A DNA stretch of 64,000 nt from Shimia sp047124445 (GCF_047124445.1 NZ_CP138921.1:1488001-1552000), one strand, 5' to 3'; shown: positions 43,233 through 52,215, counted from the first letter of the stretch. Program-made: numbers and translations. Notes: a model not told the origin generated them from the sequence alone.

Positions 43233-44681
43233 CTAGCGCGCCACCGCCAACAAGCCGTCCACATCCAGATGGGCCTCGATGTGATCGGCCAACCGATCCA
43301 ACACCGCTTCCACGGTGGCGTCATAGCCTTCGTTGCCCACTTCTGCGCCTAATGCAGACAGCCACGCCCGCCGAAACCCGTCGTCCCGGAACATGCCATG
43401 CAGGTAGCTGCCAGACACCCGCCCATCCGCAGACACAGCCCCCTCATCACGCCCATCCACAGTGGCAAACGGCCGTGCCCGATCCGCGCCATCGGTGCGC
43501 CCGATGTGGATTTCATAGCCCCGAAAAGCCTGACCGGAGGCCAAATGCAGCGCGGCGGTTTCCGTCAACCGCTTGTCCGGCGTCATCTCGGTAATCACGT
43601 CCAGCAGGCCCAGACCTTCCGTCGTGCCAGCCGGGCCTTCGATGCCGTCTGGATCGCGCACTTCTCGGCCAAGCATCTGATATCCGCCACAAATCCCCAG
43701 CACATGCCCTCCGCGACGCACATGCGCCAGAAGGTCCACGTCCCAGCCCTGCTCCCGCAGAAACGCCAGATCACCGCGCGTGGATTTGCTGCCCGGAATG
43801 ATCACCACATCTGTGTCGCCCGGAATCGGCTCCCCTGCCCCCAGCATGGTCAAAGACACCCCCGGCTCCTGCGCCAACGGGTCCAGATCATCAAAATTCG
43901 CAATCCGCGACAGGCCAAGGCAGACCACGTTCAACCCGCCAGCCTTTTTGGCGTTCTTGATGTCGAGCGCATCTTCGGCGGGCAATTTCCAGGCCTCACC
44001 GAAATACGGCAACACCCCAAAGCCCGCCCAGCCGGTCGTGTCTTTAGTCAGCTCGTAACCATCATCAAACAAACTGGGATCACCGCGAAATTTGTTCACA
44101 AGGAAACCCGCCACCAGCGCCGCGTCCTCTTCGGAAATCACCGCCTGCGTGCCAACGATCTGCGCGATCACGCCGCCCCGGTCGATGTCGCCAGCCAAAA
44201 CCACCGGCACATCCGCCGCCTGTGCAAAGCCCATATTGGCGATGTCACCCTTGCGCAGGTTGACCTCCGCCGGGCTACCCGCCCCTTCCACAATCACCAA
44301 ATCATTTTTTGATTTCAGACGGTTGAAGCTTTCAAGCACAGCCTCCATCAGCTGTGGTTTTAACTTCGCATATTCCCGCGCCTTCACCGTGGTCAGCCGT
44401 TTGCCCTGCACCACAACCTGCGAGCCCACATCGGTCTCCGGCTTCAATAGCACCGGATTCATGTCCACCGTTAACGCTTTGCCACAGGCCAAAGCCTGCA
44501 ACCCCTGCGCCCGGCCAATCTCGCCACCATCGCTGGTCACAGCGGCGTTGTTGGACATGTTCTGCGGCTTAAACGGTGCCACAGACAGCCCTCGCCGCGC
44601 CGCCGCCCGGCACAGCCCAGCCACCAACATCGACTTACCGACATTGGAGCCAGTGCCTTGAATCATAAGCGCTTTGGTCAC
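43233..44681 (-). CDS. cobQ: Adenosylcobyric acid synthase
   Basis: 482 residues starting at a GTG (44681) 1 bp past the previous stop; it reads (M)TKALMIQGTGSNVGKSMLVA, with the ATP-binding P-loop. The C-terminal class I glutamine amidotransferase domain carries GGHVLGICGGYQMLGREV with the nucleophilic cysteine and YLHGMFRDDGF with the histidine. It amidates four side chains of adenosylcobyrinic diamide. It is the last gene of the cobO unit. Confidence 0.94.
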   Translation of the reverse strand: MTKALMIQGTGSNVGKSMLVAGLCRAAARRGLSVAPFKPQNMSNNAAVTSDGGEIGRAQGLQALACGKALTVDMNPVLLKPETDVGSQVVVQGKRLTTVKAREYAKLKPQLMEAVLESFNRLKSKNDLVIVEGAGSPAEVNLRKGDIANMGFAQAADVPVVLAGDIDRGGVIAQIVGTQAVISEEDAALVAGFLVNKFRGDPSLFDDGYELTKDTTGWAGFGVLPYFGEAWKLPAEDALDIKNAKKAGGLNVVCLGLSRIANFDDLDPLAQEPGVSLTMLGAGEPIPGDTDVVIIPGSKSTRGDLAFLREQGWDVDLLAHVRRGGHVLGICGGYQMLGREVRDPDGIEGPAGTTEGLGLLDVITEMTPDKRLTETAALHLASGQAFRGYEIHIGRTDGADRARPFATVDGRDEGAVSADGRVSGSYLHGMFRDDGFRRAWLSALGAEVGNEGYDATVEAVLDRLADHIEAHLDVDGLLAVAR

Positions 44682-44682
44682 G

Positions 44683-45027
44683 TCACACCTGCTTGGGCAA
44701 AAACGCCTCAACGGCTGCGGAAGCGATCACCAACACGTTGCCGTCATCCGGATTGGTCACGTTCATACCGCCGAACACAGCTTTGACTTCAGCCCGCCCA
44801 CGCGGCAACTTCTCTGCCAAAGCGACGCAATCCACCTTCTCTGGTTCCTGCACGCCGACCGTCACCTGCACTCGCATCTCTTTGGGGTCTTTGCCCAACG
44901 CGGCAATCATCGGGATCGCGGAATGGCGGATCGCATCTTCAATCGCCCGCGCGGCGGCCTTTGTATAGTCCTGACCATATTGGTCATTGCCCATGCCCAT
45001 TTCGATGATGAAACGCTGATCGCTCAT
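44683..45027 (-). CDS. Lin0512-family protein, copy 1
   Basis: 114 residues. The pattern FIIEMGMGNDQYGQDYTKAA, GKDPKEMRVQVTVGVQEPEK and GNVLVIASAAVEAF matches the conserved hypothetical Lin0512 family (TIGR02058). It is a paralogue of the preceding gene and shares EMGMG, QDYT-AA-RA, PEKVD, a P-x-G turn, GG and GN-VIA. The function is unknown. It lies between cobO and cobQ with a 4-bp overlap upstream, so a cobalamin role is likely. Confidence 0.8.
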   Translation of the reverse strand: MSDQRFIIEMGMGNDQYGQDYTKAAARAIEDAIRHSAIPMIAALGKDPKEMRVQVTVGVQEPEKVDCVALAEKLPRGRAEVKAVFGGMNVTNPDDGNVLVIASAAVEAFLPKQV

Positions 45028-45374
45028 GCCGCAACCTCCACATCCAGCGCAACCGAGATCGCCACATTGGCAATCACCGTTGGATTGCCGCCATCTGCGC
45101 GCGGCACATCCAAGCCGCCTTTCACAGGCTTTACAGTAACTTGCCCGTAAGGAAAGACCGCTGCAATCGAGTCAGCGTCGACTTTCTCAGGCTGCTGTAC
45201 AGCCACTTCCACCGTGATGATCATCTCAGATTTGTCTTTGCCAAACAGCTCCGCCAGATTGATCGAGTTGTGCCACAATGCGTCTTTGACAGCGCGGCTT
45301 GCGGCTTCCGTATAGTCCTGCCGCCGCAGCGACGAGCCCATGCCAAATTCGGTGAGTAGGCGTTTCACGGCCAT
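45024..45374 (-). CDS. Lin0512-family protein, copy 2
   Basis: 116 residues, paralogous to the next gene: LLTEFGMGSSLRRQDYTEAA, GKDKSEMIITVEVAVQQPEK, NPTVIANVAISVAL. No signal peptide or membrane span is visible, so it is cytoplasmic. Its start overlaps the cobO stop by 1 bp and its stop overlaps copy 1 by 4 bp. The two copies could form a heteromer. The biochemical role is unknown. Confidence 0.8.
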   Translation of the reverse strand: MAVKRLLTEFGMGSSLRRQDYTEAASRAVKDALWHNSINLAELFGKDKSEMIITVEVAVQQPEKVDADSIAAVFPYGQVTVKPVKGGLDVPRADGGNPTVIANVAISVALDVEVAA

Positions 45375-45991
45375 CAGAATTCCACTCCAGCCTGTGCCTT
45401 AATTCCATCGCGAAACGGGTGCTTTAGCAAAGTCATCTCAGTCACCAAATCCGCCGCTTCGATCAGCTCCGGTTTGGCGTTGCGCCCGGTCAACAGCACA
45501 TGGGTCATCTCCGGCTTTTCACTCAGCAGGAAATCCACCACGTCGTCGATGTTCAGATAGTCATTGCGCAGGGCGATGTTGATTTCATCGAGCATCACAA
45601 AGCGGTTCGCTGGATCGCGGATCAACTGTTTCGCCAACTCCCAGCCCGCTTCGGCTTTGGCAATGTCGCGCTCGCGATCCTGCGTTTCCCAGGTAAAGCC
45701 TTCTCCGGACACGTGAAATTTCACTTCCTCTGGAAAATGTTCTTCCAAAAATGCCCGCTCTCCAGTCGCCATCGCGCCCTTGATGAACTGCACCACGGCC
45801 ACTGGCATGCCGTGCGCGATGCAGCGCATGATCATGCCAAAACCGGACGAAGATTTGCCCTTGCCCGGCCCGGTGTGCACCATGATCAGACCTTTTTCCT
45901 CGGTCTTCGTGGCCATCATCCGGTCCCGCGCTGCCTTGATTTTCGCCATCTTGGCCTTGTGGCGTTCATTTTGTTCGACGCTATCAGACAT
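45374..45991 (-). CDS. cobO: Cob(I)yrinic acid a,c-diamide adenosyltransferase
   Basis: 205 residues. The CobA/CobO P-loop is LIMVHTGPGKGKSSSGFGMI, followed by AVVQFIKGAMATGERAFLEE and NRFVMLDEINIALRNDY. It attaches the 5'-deoxyadenosyl group to cobalt using ATP. It is the first gene of a four-gene unit with two Lin0512 genes and cobQ, and divergent from the riboswitch-led cob operon. Confidence 0.94.
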   Translation of the reverse strand: MSDSVEQNERHKAKMAKIKAARDRMMATKTEEKGLIMVHTGPGKGKSSSGFGMIMRCIAHGMPVAVVQFIKGAMATGERAFLEEHFPEEVKFHVSGEGFTWETQDRERDIAKAEAGWELAKQLIRDPANRFVMLDEINIALRNDYLNIDDVVDFLLSEKPEMTHVLLTGRNAKPELIEAADLVTEMTLLKHPFRDGIKAQAGVEF

Positions 45992-46035
45992 CTGCCTCTC
46001 CGTTCCCGCTTGACTCAGCCGCGATGATTGCCCAT

Positions 46036-46230
46036 TCGGGGTGTCGCTGGTTCCTGCTCTTCTGAGCAGGTGAAAAGGGAATGTGAAACGGGCCCAACGT
46101 CAAGGCCCAAAGCGCAGCCGCCCCCGCGACCGTGACCGGAGAGGTCCACCGCAGCCACTGGAGCAATCCGGGAAGGCAGGAGGACCGCAGACACCTTGTC
46201 GAGATCCGCAAGCCGGGAGACCTGCCAGCA
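46036..46230 (+). ncRNA. Cobalamin (B12) riboswitch
   Basis: The aptamer signatures follow in order: GGTGTCGCTGG near 46040, GTGAAAAGGGAATGTGAAAC (46070-46089), CCGCCCCCGCGACCGTGACC (46120-46138), the B12 box GCCACTG (46154-46160), GGGAAGGC (46169-46176) and GATCCGCAAGCCGGGAGACC (46203-46222). It lies in the 329-bp gap between cobO and DUF1636 and faces the DUF1636-cobW-cobN operon. High cobalamin should switch the operon off. The exact boundaries are approximate. Confidence 0.92.
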
Positions 46231-46238
46231 AAAATGAC

Positions 46239-46304
46239 ATGAACCGGACGGGGTGTTTCGGTGTCGGGCTCTCTTCCAAGTGTCCCGTGTTCCCCCGTCC
46301 CTGA
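46239..46304 (+). other. Possible 21-codon leader ORF after the riboswitch
   Basis: ATG at 46239 to TGA at 46302-46304 encodes MNRTGCFGVGLSSKCPVFPR plus P. Its stop codon falls on the boundary and loop of a hairpin that hides the next gene's ribosome site. A ribosome finishing this ORF would open that hairpin. The ribosome site for the leader itself is weak: GGGAGA is 19 bp upstream, within the aptamer. It may therefore not be translated. Confidence 0.35.
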
Positions 46305-46312
46305 AAAGGGAC
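46297..46312 (+). promoter_or_regulatory. Hairpin sequestering the DUF1636 ribosome-binding site
   Basis: GTCCCT-GAAA-AGGGAC is a perfect 6-bp stem with a GNRA-type tetraloop. The right arm AGGGAC is the probable Shine-Dalgarno sequence, 8 nt before the ATG at 46321. It lies just downstream of the B12 aptamer and is a natural expression platform for translational control. Confidence 0.6.
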
Positions 46313-46320
46313 CAAATGTG

Positions 46321-46704
46321 ATGGCTGATGCTTCTGCTCCAGTCGAATTGCTTGTCTGCACCACTTGTCGTGCCGGCCAGCCAACCGACGTCGAGGGCCC
46401 ACGCCCCGGCACCCAGCTTTATGACGCACTCGATGCGTCCAAGCTGCCAGACAACGTCACGCTGAAAGGCGTGGAGTGTTTTTCCAACTGTGATTTCGGC
46501 TGTTCGATCACCCTGCGGGGGGGCGATGACCGCTGGACCTATGTCTACGGCAATTTCACAGGCGCGGATGACGCGGAATTGGTTGCCGATGGCGTGACCA
46601 AATATGCTGCAACCGCTGATGGGCTTGTGCCTTGGCGCGAACGTTCCACCCATTTCCGCAAAAACTGCATCGCCCGCATTCCGCCCCTGGAGACCGAAGA
46701 ATGA
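46321..46704 (+). CDS. DUF1636 cysteine-rich (ferredoxin-like) protein
   Basis: 127 residues from the ATG at 46321 (MADASAPVELLVCTTCRAGQ). Cysteines at 13 and 16 (CTTC) and 53, 57 and 61 (CFSNCDFGC) give a pattern resembling thioredoxin-like [2Fe-2S] proteins, so a metal or iron-sulfur centre is likely. DUF1636 proteins often accompany cobalamin genes. It is the first gene under the B12 riboswitch and overlaps cobW by 4 bp. It could deliver or reduce metal for cobalt handling; this is inference. Confidence 0.82.
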   Translation: MADASAPVELLVCTTCRAGQPTDVEGPRPGTQLYDALDASKLPDNVTLKGVECFSNCDFGCSITLRGGDDRWTYVYGNFTGADDAELVADGVTKYAATADGLVPWRERSTHFRKNCIARIPPLETEE

Positions 46705-47795
46705 GCACCCTCGAAAAACTCCCCGTCACCGTCATCACCGGCTTTCTAGGCTCCGGCAAAACCACCTTGGTACGCGGCCTGATGCAGAAGCCGCAAGGCA
46801 AACGCCTCGCGGTGATTGTGAATGAATTTGGCGATGTCGGTGTCGATGGCGAGATCCTGAAATCCTGCGCCATTCCGGATTGCCCAGCTGAGAACATTCT
46901 GGAACTGGCCAATGGGTGCATCTGCTGCACCGTGGCGGATGACTTCATCCCAACCATCGAAGCGTTGATGGCGTTAGAGCCACGTCCAGAGCACATCTTG
47001 ATTGAGACCTCCGGCCTGGCTCTGCCAAAACCATTGTTGAAGGCGTTTGACTGGCCGGATATCCGCTCCAAGATCACTGTCGACGGTGTGATCGCACTCG
47101 CAGATGCCGAAGCCGTGGCTGATGGTCGTTTTGCCACCAACGTTGCGGCTGTGGACGCGCAGCGGGAAGCTGACGAGGGTTTGGATCACGAGACACCACT
47201 GTCCGAAGTGTTTCAGGATCAGATCAACTGCGCCGACATTGTGCTGTTGACCAAACCGGACCTGGCTGGCCCGGAAGGCACAGCCAAAGCCAAAGAGATT
47301 GTCCTGAAAGCCGCCCCACGCGCGCTGCCCGTTGTGGAAGTGGCCGAGGGTGAAGTGGACCCACGTGTGATTCTAGGTCTGGAAGCGGCGGCGGAAGACG
47401 ACATTGATGCGCGTCCGTCCCATCACGAGGACCATCATCACCACCACGATCATGACCATGATCACGACGATGATCACCACCATCATCACGGCCATGACCA
47501 CGATCACGATGCGTTCAACAGCATCGTGGTGGATGTACCGGAGCAAGCTGATCCAGCGGCATTCGCGGCCAAGATCGAAAAAATGGCCAAGGAACAGAAC
47601 ATCTTGCGCGTGAAAGGCTACGCGGCCGTGACCGGCAAACCGATGCGCCTGCTGGTACAAGCGGTGGGTGCGCGTGTGCGGCATCAATTCGACCGTCCGT
47701 GGAAACCCGAAGAAGGTCGCCAAGGCCGCATGGTCGTGATTGCCGAACAGGGTGACGTAAACGTCGAAGCGATCCGCGCAGCTCTGGTAGACTAA
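46701..47795 (+). CDS. cobW: CobW, G3E-family GTPase metallochaperone
   Basis: 364 residues from MSTLEKLPVTVITGFLGSGK. Walker A is GFLGSGKTTL, the metal-binding CxCC motif is NGCICCTV, and the base-recognition motif is TKPD. A ~30-residue histidine/aspartate stretch (around HHEDHHHHHDHDHDHDDD) lies at about residues 239-272, before the C-terminal CobW domain. It is thought to supply cobalt for cobalamin synthesis. It lies 5 bp before cobN. Confidence 0.94.
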   Translation: MSTLEKLPVTVITGFLGSGKTTLVRGLMQKPQGKRLAVIVNEFGDVGVDGEILKSCAIPDCPAENILELANGCICCTVADDFIPTIEALMALEPRPEHILIETSGLALPKPLLKAFDWPDIRSKITVDGVIALADAEAVADGRFATNVAAVDAQREADEGLDHETPLSEVFQDQINCADIVLLTKPDLAGPEGTAKAKEIVLKAAPRALPVVEVAEGEVDPRVILGLEAAAEDDIDARPSHHEDHHHHHDHDHDHDDDHHHHHGHDHDHDAFNSIVVDVPEQADPAAFAAKIEKMAKEQNILRVKGYAAVTGKPMRLLVQAVGARVRHQFDRPWKPEEGRQGRMVVIAEQGDVNVEAIRAALVD

Positions 47796-47800
47796 GCCTC

Positions 47801-50800
47801 ATGCACGTTGTCTTTCGCGAAAGCCATGGTCTGGACGAGGCCGACACACCAATGGACCTGGGTCAAACCCCGGCCGATCTTGTGGTGTTGTCTTTCTCTG
47901 ACAGTGACCTCGGGGCTTTCGCGGCAGGCTGGCACCGCAGCCAAGGCGACCTGCCCACGCTGCGATTGGCCAATCTGACGGCGCTCAAACATCCGCTGTC
48001 GGTGGACACCTACATCGAACAGACATTGGTGGGCGCCAAGGCCATCCTGATCCGCCTGATTGGCGGGATTTCCTACTGGCAATATGGCATCCAACAGGTG
48101 CAGGCACTCGCGCAGGAAAAAGGCATCGCGCTGGCGGTGCTGCCTGCGGACGGACGGCCTGATGAGCGGTTGGACGAAGTCTCCACCCTGCCCGCTTCCA
48201 CACTGCACCGTTTGACCCATCTGTGCGACACCGGCGGCGCAATTGCGGCGCAGGCAGCGTTGGCACAATTGGCACTGGCGGCAGGGCTTTACGCAAAACC
48301 CGTCATGGGGTCGAAGGCCCTGCCCGATCACGGTGGTTGGACGCCTGAAGGCGGCCTTTGTGATCCGCTAGCGGACCGCGACACAAAAAAACCTCTGATC
48401 GCGCTGACGTTTTACCGCGCTTATGTCAGTTCCGCTGACACGGCCCCAATCGAAGCGCTGTTTGATGAATTCCGAGGACGTGGCTTTGACGTGGTTGGCC
48501 TGTTTGCGCCATCTCTGAAGGTCCCCGCCTCTGCGGCATGGCTGGCGGAGACGCTGCAACAACTCTCCCCCGCCGCCATCGTGAACGCCACGTCGTTCTC
48601 CGGCAAAGGTGACAATGGCACCTCCCCGCTGGATGCCACCGATGCGCCAGTGTTTCAGGTCGCACTTGCCACCTCACGCAAAAAGGCCTGGGCAGAGTCT
48701 GAGCGCGGCTTGGCGCCAGCTGACCTCGCCATGCATGTGGTCTTGCCGGAAGTGGACGGGCGTCTGTTCGCCGGCGTCAGTTCGTTCAAGGAACCGGGAA
48801 AGAAAGACCAAGCGCTGGAATACTCCCGCTTTGCCCATCGGGCCTTGCCAGAACGCATTTCCGCAGTGGCCGACAAGGTTGAAGGCTGGGTGTCGCTTGC
48901 GCAGAAGGCAAATGCAGACAAACAGATCGCCTGTGTTCTCAGCACATATCCGGGCAAAGACTGGAACATGGCACATGCGGTTGGCCTAGATCCGCTGTCC
49001 AGCGTTGAGGCGGTTCTTGAGGATTTGAAAGCGTCTGGGTTTCAGGCAGCAACCGCCGGCAACCTCGAAGACGCCTTACTGACGGAAACCCTGTCTTGGT
49101 CTCTTGCGGACTACCACGCCGCGATGGCAACGCTCCCCGAAGCGCTACGCGACGACCTTGCCGAGGTTTGGGGAACTCCTGAAAACGATCCGACATTTGC
49201 CGACGGCGCTTTCCACTTCAAAGCCACCAAACGCGGCAACGTGCTTGTGGCCTTGCAGCCGGAACGTGGCAGCGATCGGCAACGCGAAGATGAATACCAC
49301 GACCTCTCCCGCGTGCCCCGCCACAGCTACGTCGCGTTCTATCTCTGGCTGCGTCACGCGCTAAAAACCGACGCGTTGATCCATGTAGGCGCGCACGGCA
49401 CTCTCGAATGGCTGCCGGGCAAATCTGTGGCGCTGTCCGCTGAGTGTTGGCCCGAAGCGCTGATCGGTGATCTGCCGGTGATCTACCCGTTCATTGTCAA
49501 CGACCCCGGCGAGGCCGCGCAAGCCAAACGCCGGATCAATGCACTGACGCTTGGCCATGTGCCGCCTCCGCTCAAGCAATCTGCGACGCCAGAGCGATTT
49601 GCCCGTTTGGAAACCATCCTTGATGAGTTTTCCAACGCGGACGGGTTGGACCCAAAACGCCGCGACCGGCTGCAAACCGACATTCGCGACGAGGCCGAAG
49701 CCCTTGGTTTGCAAGCGGAGTTGGGGCTGGACGACGCGACATCTCTGGCCGAAGCCATCACCCGCATCGACACTTTTGTCTGTGACATCAAGGAAAGCCA
49801 GTTTGGTGACGGGCTGCACATCTATGGCCGCGCACCGCAGACCGAAGGCAGCTTTGACGCTGCCCCTTCCGCGGATGCAGAGCGTGATGCGTTGATCAGA
49901 GCGCTCGAAGGCAAGCGCATCGAGGCTGGCCCCTCCGGCTCGCCCTATCGGGGCCGTCACGATGTGCTGCCCACAGGCCGCAATCTCTACACCACAGACC
50001 CGCGCTCGGTCCCGTCGCGGTCTGCCTATGCACAGGGCGTGAAACTCGCCAAAGAACTGGTGCGCCGTCATCTGCAAGAAGAAGGCGACTACCCCAAAAA
50101 CCTGATCGTGGACCTCTGGGGCTCCGCCACCATGCGCACGGCAGGTGAAGAGTTTGCCATGGCGCTACATCTGTTGGGCGCGAAACCTGTTTGGGACGAA
50201 GGCAGCGAGCGCGTATCCGGTGTGGAAATTCTGCCAATTGCCTTGCTGGATCGTCCCCGCATCGACGTCACCTTACGTGTCTCAGGCCTGTTCCGCGACG
50301 TATTCCCGACGCTCTCCACGCTCTTTGGCCAAGCCGTAAAAGCGCTGGCCGAACGCGACGAAGCCGCCGACTGGAACCCCTTTGCAGGCCGCATCACAGC
50401 CCCACGTGTCTATGGCCCTGCGCCAGGCAGCTACGGCCTCGGCATGGGGCATGAGATTGAGAACTACTCCGAAGAAGGCCGCAATGCTGCTGGCGAAGCC
50501 TGGCTCAACGCCTCCTCCTATGCGCTCGACACCGGCGAAGGCACCAAAGATCTTGATGGCATTCGCGACCGCGTCGGCGCGGCGGACAGCTTTGTCCACC
50601 TGCAAGACCTACCCGAAACCGATGTGCTAGTCGCCTCAGACTATGCGGCCCATGAGGCGGGCTTTGCCGCCGCGCAGGCGCTCACCGGTGGGGACGCCAA
50701 CCTGTATCACATGGACAACACCAATCCGGAAAACCCGCGTGCCCGCAGCCTGACCGAAGAGATTGCGCGCGTTGTACATGCCCGCGCAACCAACCCGGAT

Positions 50801-51085
50801 TGGCTCGCGGGCATGATGCGGCATGGCTTCCGTGGCGGTGCCGAGATTGCCGCGACGCTGGATCACATGGGTGCTTTTGCCAATTTGGCCGGCGCGGTAC
50901 CACCTCAACTATTTGACGCCTACCACGACGCAACCTTGGGCAACGACGAGATTGTCGCGTTCCTTGAGCGTGAAAACCCACAAGCGCTGGCTGCGATGCG
51001 CGATCGTTTTGCTGCGCTACATGACGCTGGCCTGTGGATCACCCGCCGTAACTCCATTCTTGCCAATCTGGAGCACGCCTCATGA
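47801..51085 (+). CDS. cobN: Cobaltochelatase subunit CobN
   Basis: 1094 residues, the large subunit that binds hydrogenobyrinic acid a,c-diamide and inserts cobalt together with CobS and CobT. It is shorter than the ~1275-residue Pseudomonas denitrificans protein, mainly by a compact N-terminus. Conserved blocks include IHVGAHGTLEWLPGKSVALS, YPKNLIVDLWGSATMRTAGE and YGLGMGHEIENYSEEGRNAA. cobS and cobT are not in this window. It overlaps cobG by 4 bp. Confidence 0.95.
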   Translation: MHVVFRESHGLDEADTPMDLGQTPADLVVLSFSDSDLGAFAAGWHRSQGDLPTLRLANLTALKHPLSVDTYIEQTLVGAKAILIRLIGGISYWQYGIQQVQALAQEKGIALAVLPADGRPDERLDEVSTLPASTLHRLTHLCDTGGAIAAQAALAQLALAAGLYAKPVMGSKALPDHGGWTPEGGLCDPLADRDTKKPLIALTFYRAYVSSADTAPIEALFDEFRGRGFDVVGLFAPSLKVPASAAWLAETLQQLSPAAIVNATSFSGKGDNGTSPLDATDAPVFQVALATSRKKAWAESERGLAPADLAMHVVLPEVDGRLFAGVSSFKEPGKKDQALEYSRFAHRALPERISAVADKVEGWVSLAQKANADKQIACVLSTYPGKDWNMAHAVGLDPLSSVEAVLEDLKASGFQAATAGNLEDALLTETLSWSLADYHAAMATLPEALRDDLAEVWGTPENDPTFADGAFHFKATKRGNVLVALQPERGSDRQREDEYHDLSRVPRHSYVAFYLWLRHALKTDALIHVGAHGTLEWLPGKSVALSAECWPEALIGDLPVIYPFIVNDPGEAAQAKRRINALTLGHVPPPLKQSATPERFARLETILDEFSNADGLDPKRRDRLQTDIRDEAEALGLQAELGLDDATSLAEAITRIDTFVCDIKESQFGDGLHIYGRAPQTEGSFDAAPSADAERDALIRALEGKRIEAGPSGSPYRGRHDVLPTGRNLYTTDPRSVPSRSAYAQGVKLAKELVRRHLQEEGDYPKNLIVDLWGSATMRTAGEEFAMALHLLGAKPVWDEGSERVSGVEILPIALLDRPRIDVTLRVSGLFRDVFPTLSTLFGQAVKALAERDEAADWNPFAGRITAPRVYGPAPGSYGLGMGHEIENYSEEGRNAAGEAWLNASSYALDTGEGTKDLDGIRDRVGAADSFVHLQDLPETDVLVASDYAAHEAGFAAAQALTGGDANLYHMDNTNPENPRARSLTEEIARVVHARATNPDWLAGMMRHGFRGGAEIAATLDHMGAFANLAGAVPPQLFDAYHDATLGNDEIVAFLERENPQALAAMRDRFAALHDAGLWITRRNSILANLEHAS

Positions 51086-52215
51086 GCCGCCCCGATGCCA
51101 AAGGCTGGTGCCCAGGCGCCTATAAGCCGATGATGTCCGGCGACGGTCTGGTGGTGCGTGTGCGGCCATTAATGGCGCGCCTGACACAGGACCAGGTCTT
51201 GGGCTTGTGCGAAACAGCAGACCGGTTTGGTTCGGGTTTGATCGACTTGACGAGCCGCGCCAATTTGCAAATTCGCGGCGTCAAAGAAGAAGATCACGAG
51301 GCAGTTCTGGCAGAGTTATACAAACTCGATCTGCTGCCCGACGATCCGGCTCTAGAGAGCCGTCGCAACATCCTGATCCCGCCGATGTGGCACAAAGACG
51401 ATGACACACATCGCGTGGCTTCCGAATTGGTCGCGCGCCTTGGCGAACTCCCAGAGTTGCCACCCAAAATGGGCTACGCCATCGACTTACAAGGCGAACC
51501 ACAACTCTCTGATAAATCGGCAGACTTCCGCTTTGAACGCGACGCCAATGGCGGCCTAATCCTGCGGGCCGATGGCGCGTCTCGTGGGCGCGTTGTGACA
51601 GTTGACACCGCCATTGACGCGCTGCTGGAGATGGCACACTGGTTTGTCGACACCGATGGCCCGACCCGCCGCCGTATGGCCGCACATGTGGCTCTGACGC
51701 CTTTACCTGCGGATTGGCAAGCCGTGCCGCCAACAGCCTCGCAAAAGCCGCCTGCACCCGGGGACACAGAAATGGGCGCTTTGTTTGGTGTGGCGTTTGG
51801 TCAGATCGAAGCGGCGCAACTGGCAAACCTGATCGCCGTAACCAAAGCAGAGGCCATGCGTGTCACCCCGTGGCGGTTGTTCCTGCTGGAAGGTGCAGAC
51901 ATTGCGGAGACAAATGTGTTCATTACCGACCCGCGTGATCCATTACTACAAGTAGACGCCTGCCCCGGCGCACCGTTTTGTGACTCGTCCACTGTGGAAA
52001 CCCGCAAACTCGCTCGCCAACTGGCGAACCACTTGCCGACGCCCCTGCATGTCTCCGGCTGTGCCAAGGGCTGCGCCCTGCCGCGCCCATGTGCGACAAC
52101 GTTGGTCGGCAATGACGGCGCATTTGATCTTGTGGAAAACGGCCGCCCATGGGATGCGCCTGTGAAAACCGGCCTCACGCCGAGCACCTTACTTGAAGCC
52201 CGAGGAGAGCTTTAG
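51082..52215 (+). CDS. cobG: Precorrin-3B synthase
   Basis: 377 residues of the sulfite/nitrite-reductase-like fold. The ferredoxin-like half begins at SRPDAKGWCPGAYKPM, and the iron-sulfur/heme-binding cysteines are CPGAPFC and CAKGC near the C-terminus. CobG is the oxygen-dependent enzyme of the aerobic pathway that makes precorrin-3B. Its presence identifies the aerobic route. It overlaps cobN (4 bp) and cobH (1 bp). Confidence 0.92.
   Translation: MSRPDAKGWCPGAYKPMMSGDGLVVRVRPLMARLTQDQVLGLCETADRFGSGLIDLTSRANLQIRGVKEEDHEAVLAELYKLDLLPDDPALESRRNILIPPMWHKDDDTHRVASELVARLGELPELPPKMGYAIDLQGEPQLSDKSADFRFERDANGGLILRADGASRGRVVTVDTAIDALLEMAHWFVDTDGPTRRRMAAHVALTPLPADWQAVPPTASQKPPAPGDTEMGALFGVAFGQIEAAQLANLIAVTKAEAMRVTPWRLFLLEGADIAETNVFITDPRDPLLQVDACPGAPFCDSSTVETRKLARQLANHLPTPLHVSGCAKGCALPRPCATTLVGNDGAFDLVENGRPWDAPVKTGLTPSTLLEARGEL

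Noticed and set aside
46083..46304. 73-codon frame across the B12 riboswitch
   Set aside because: Its first two thirds are the structured aptamer. Only the last 21 codons, from the ATG at 46239, are kept as a tentative leader ORF.
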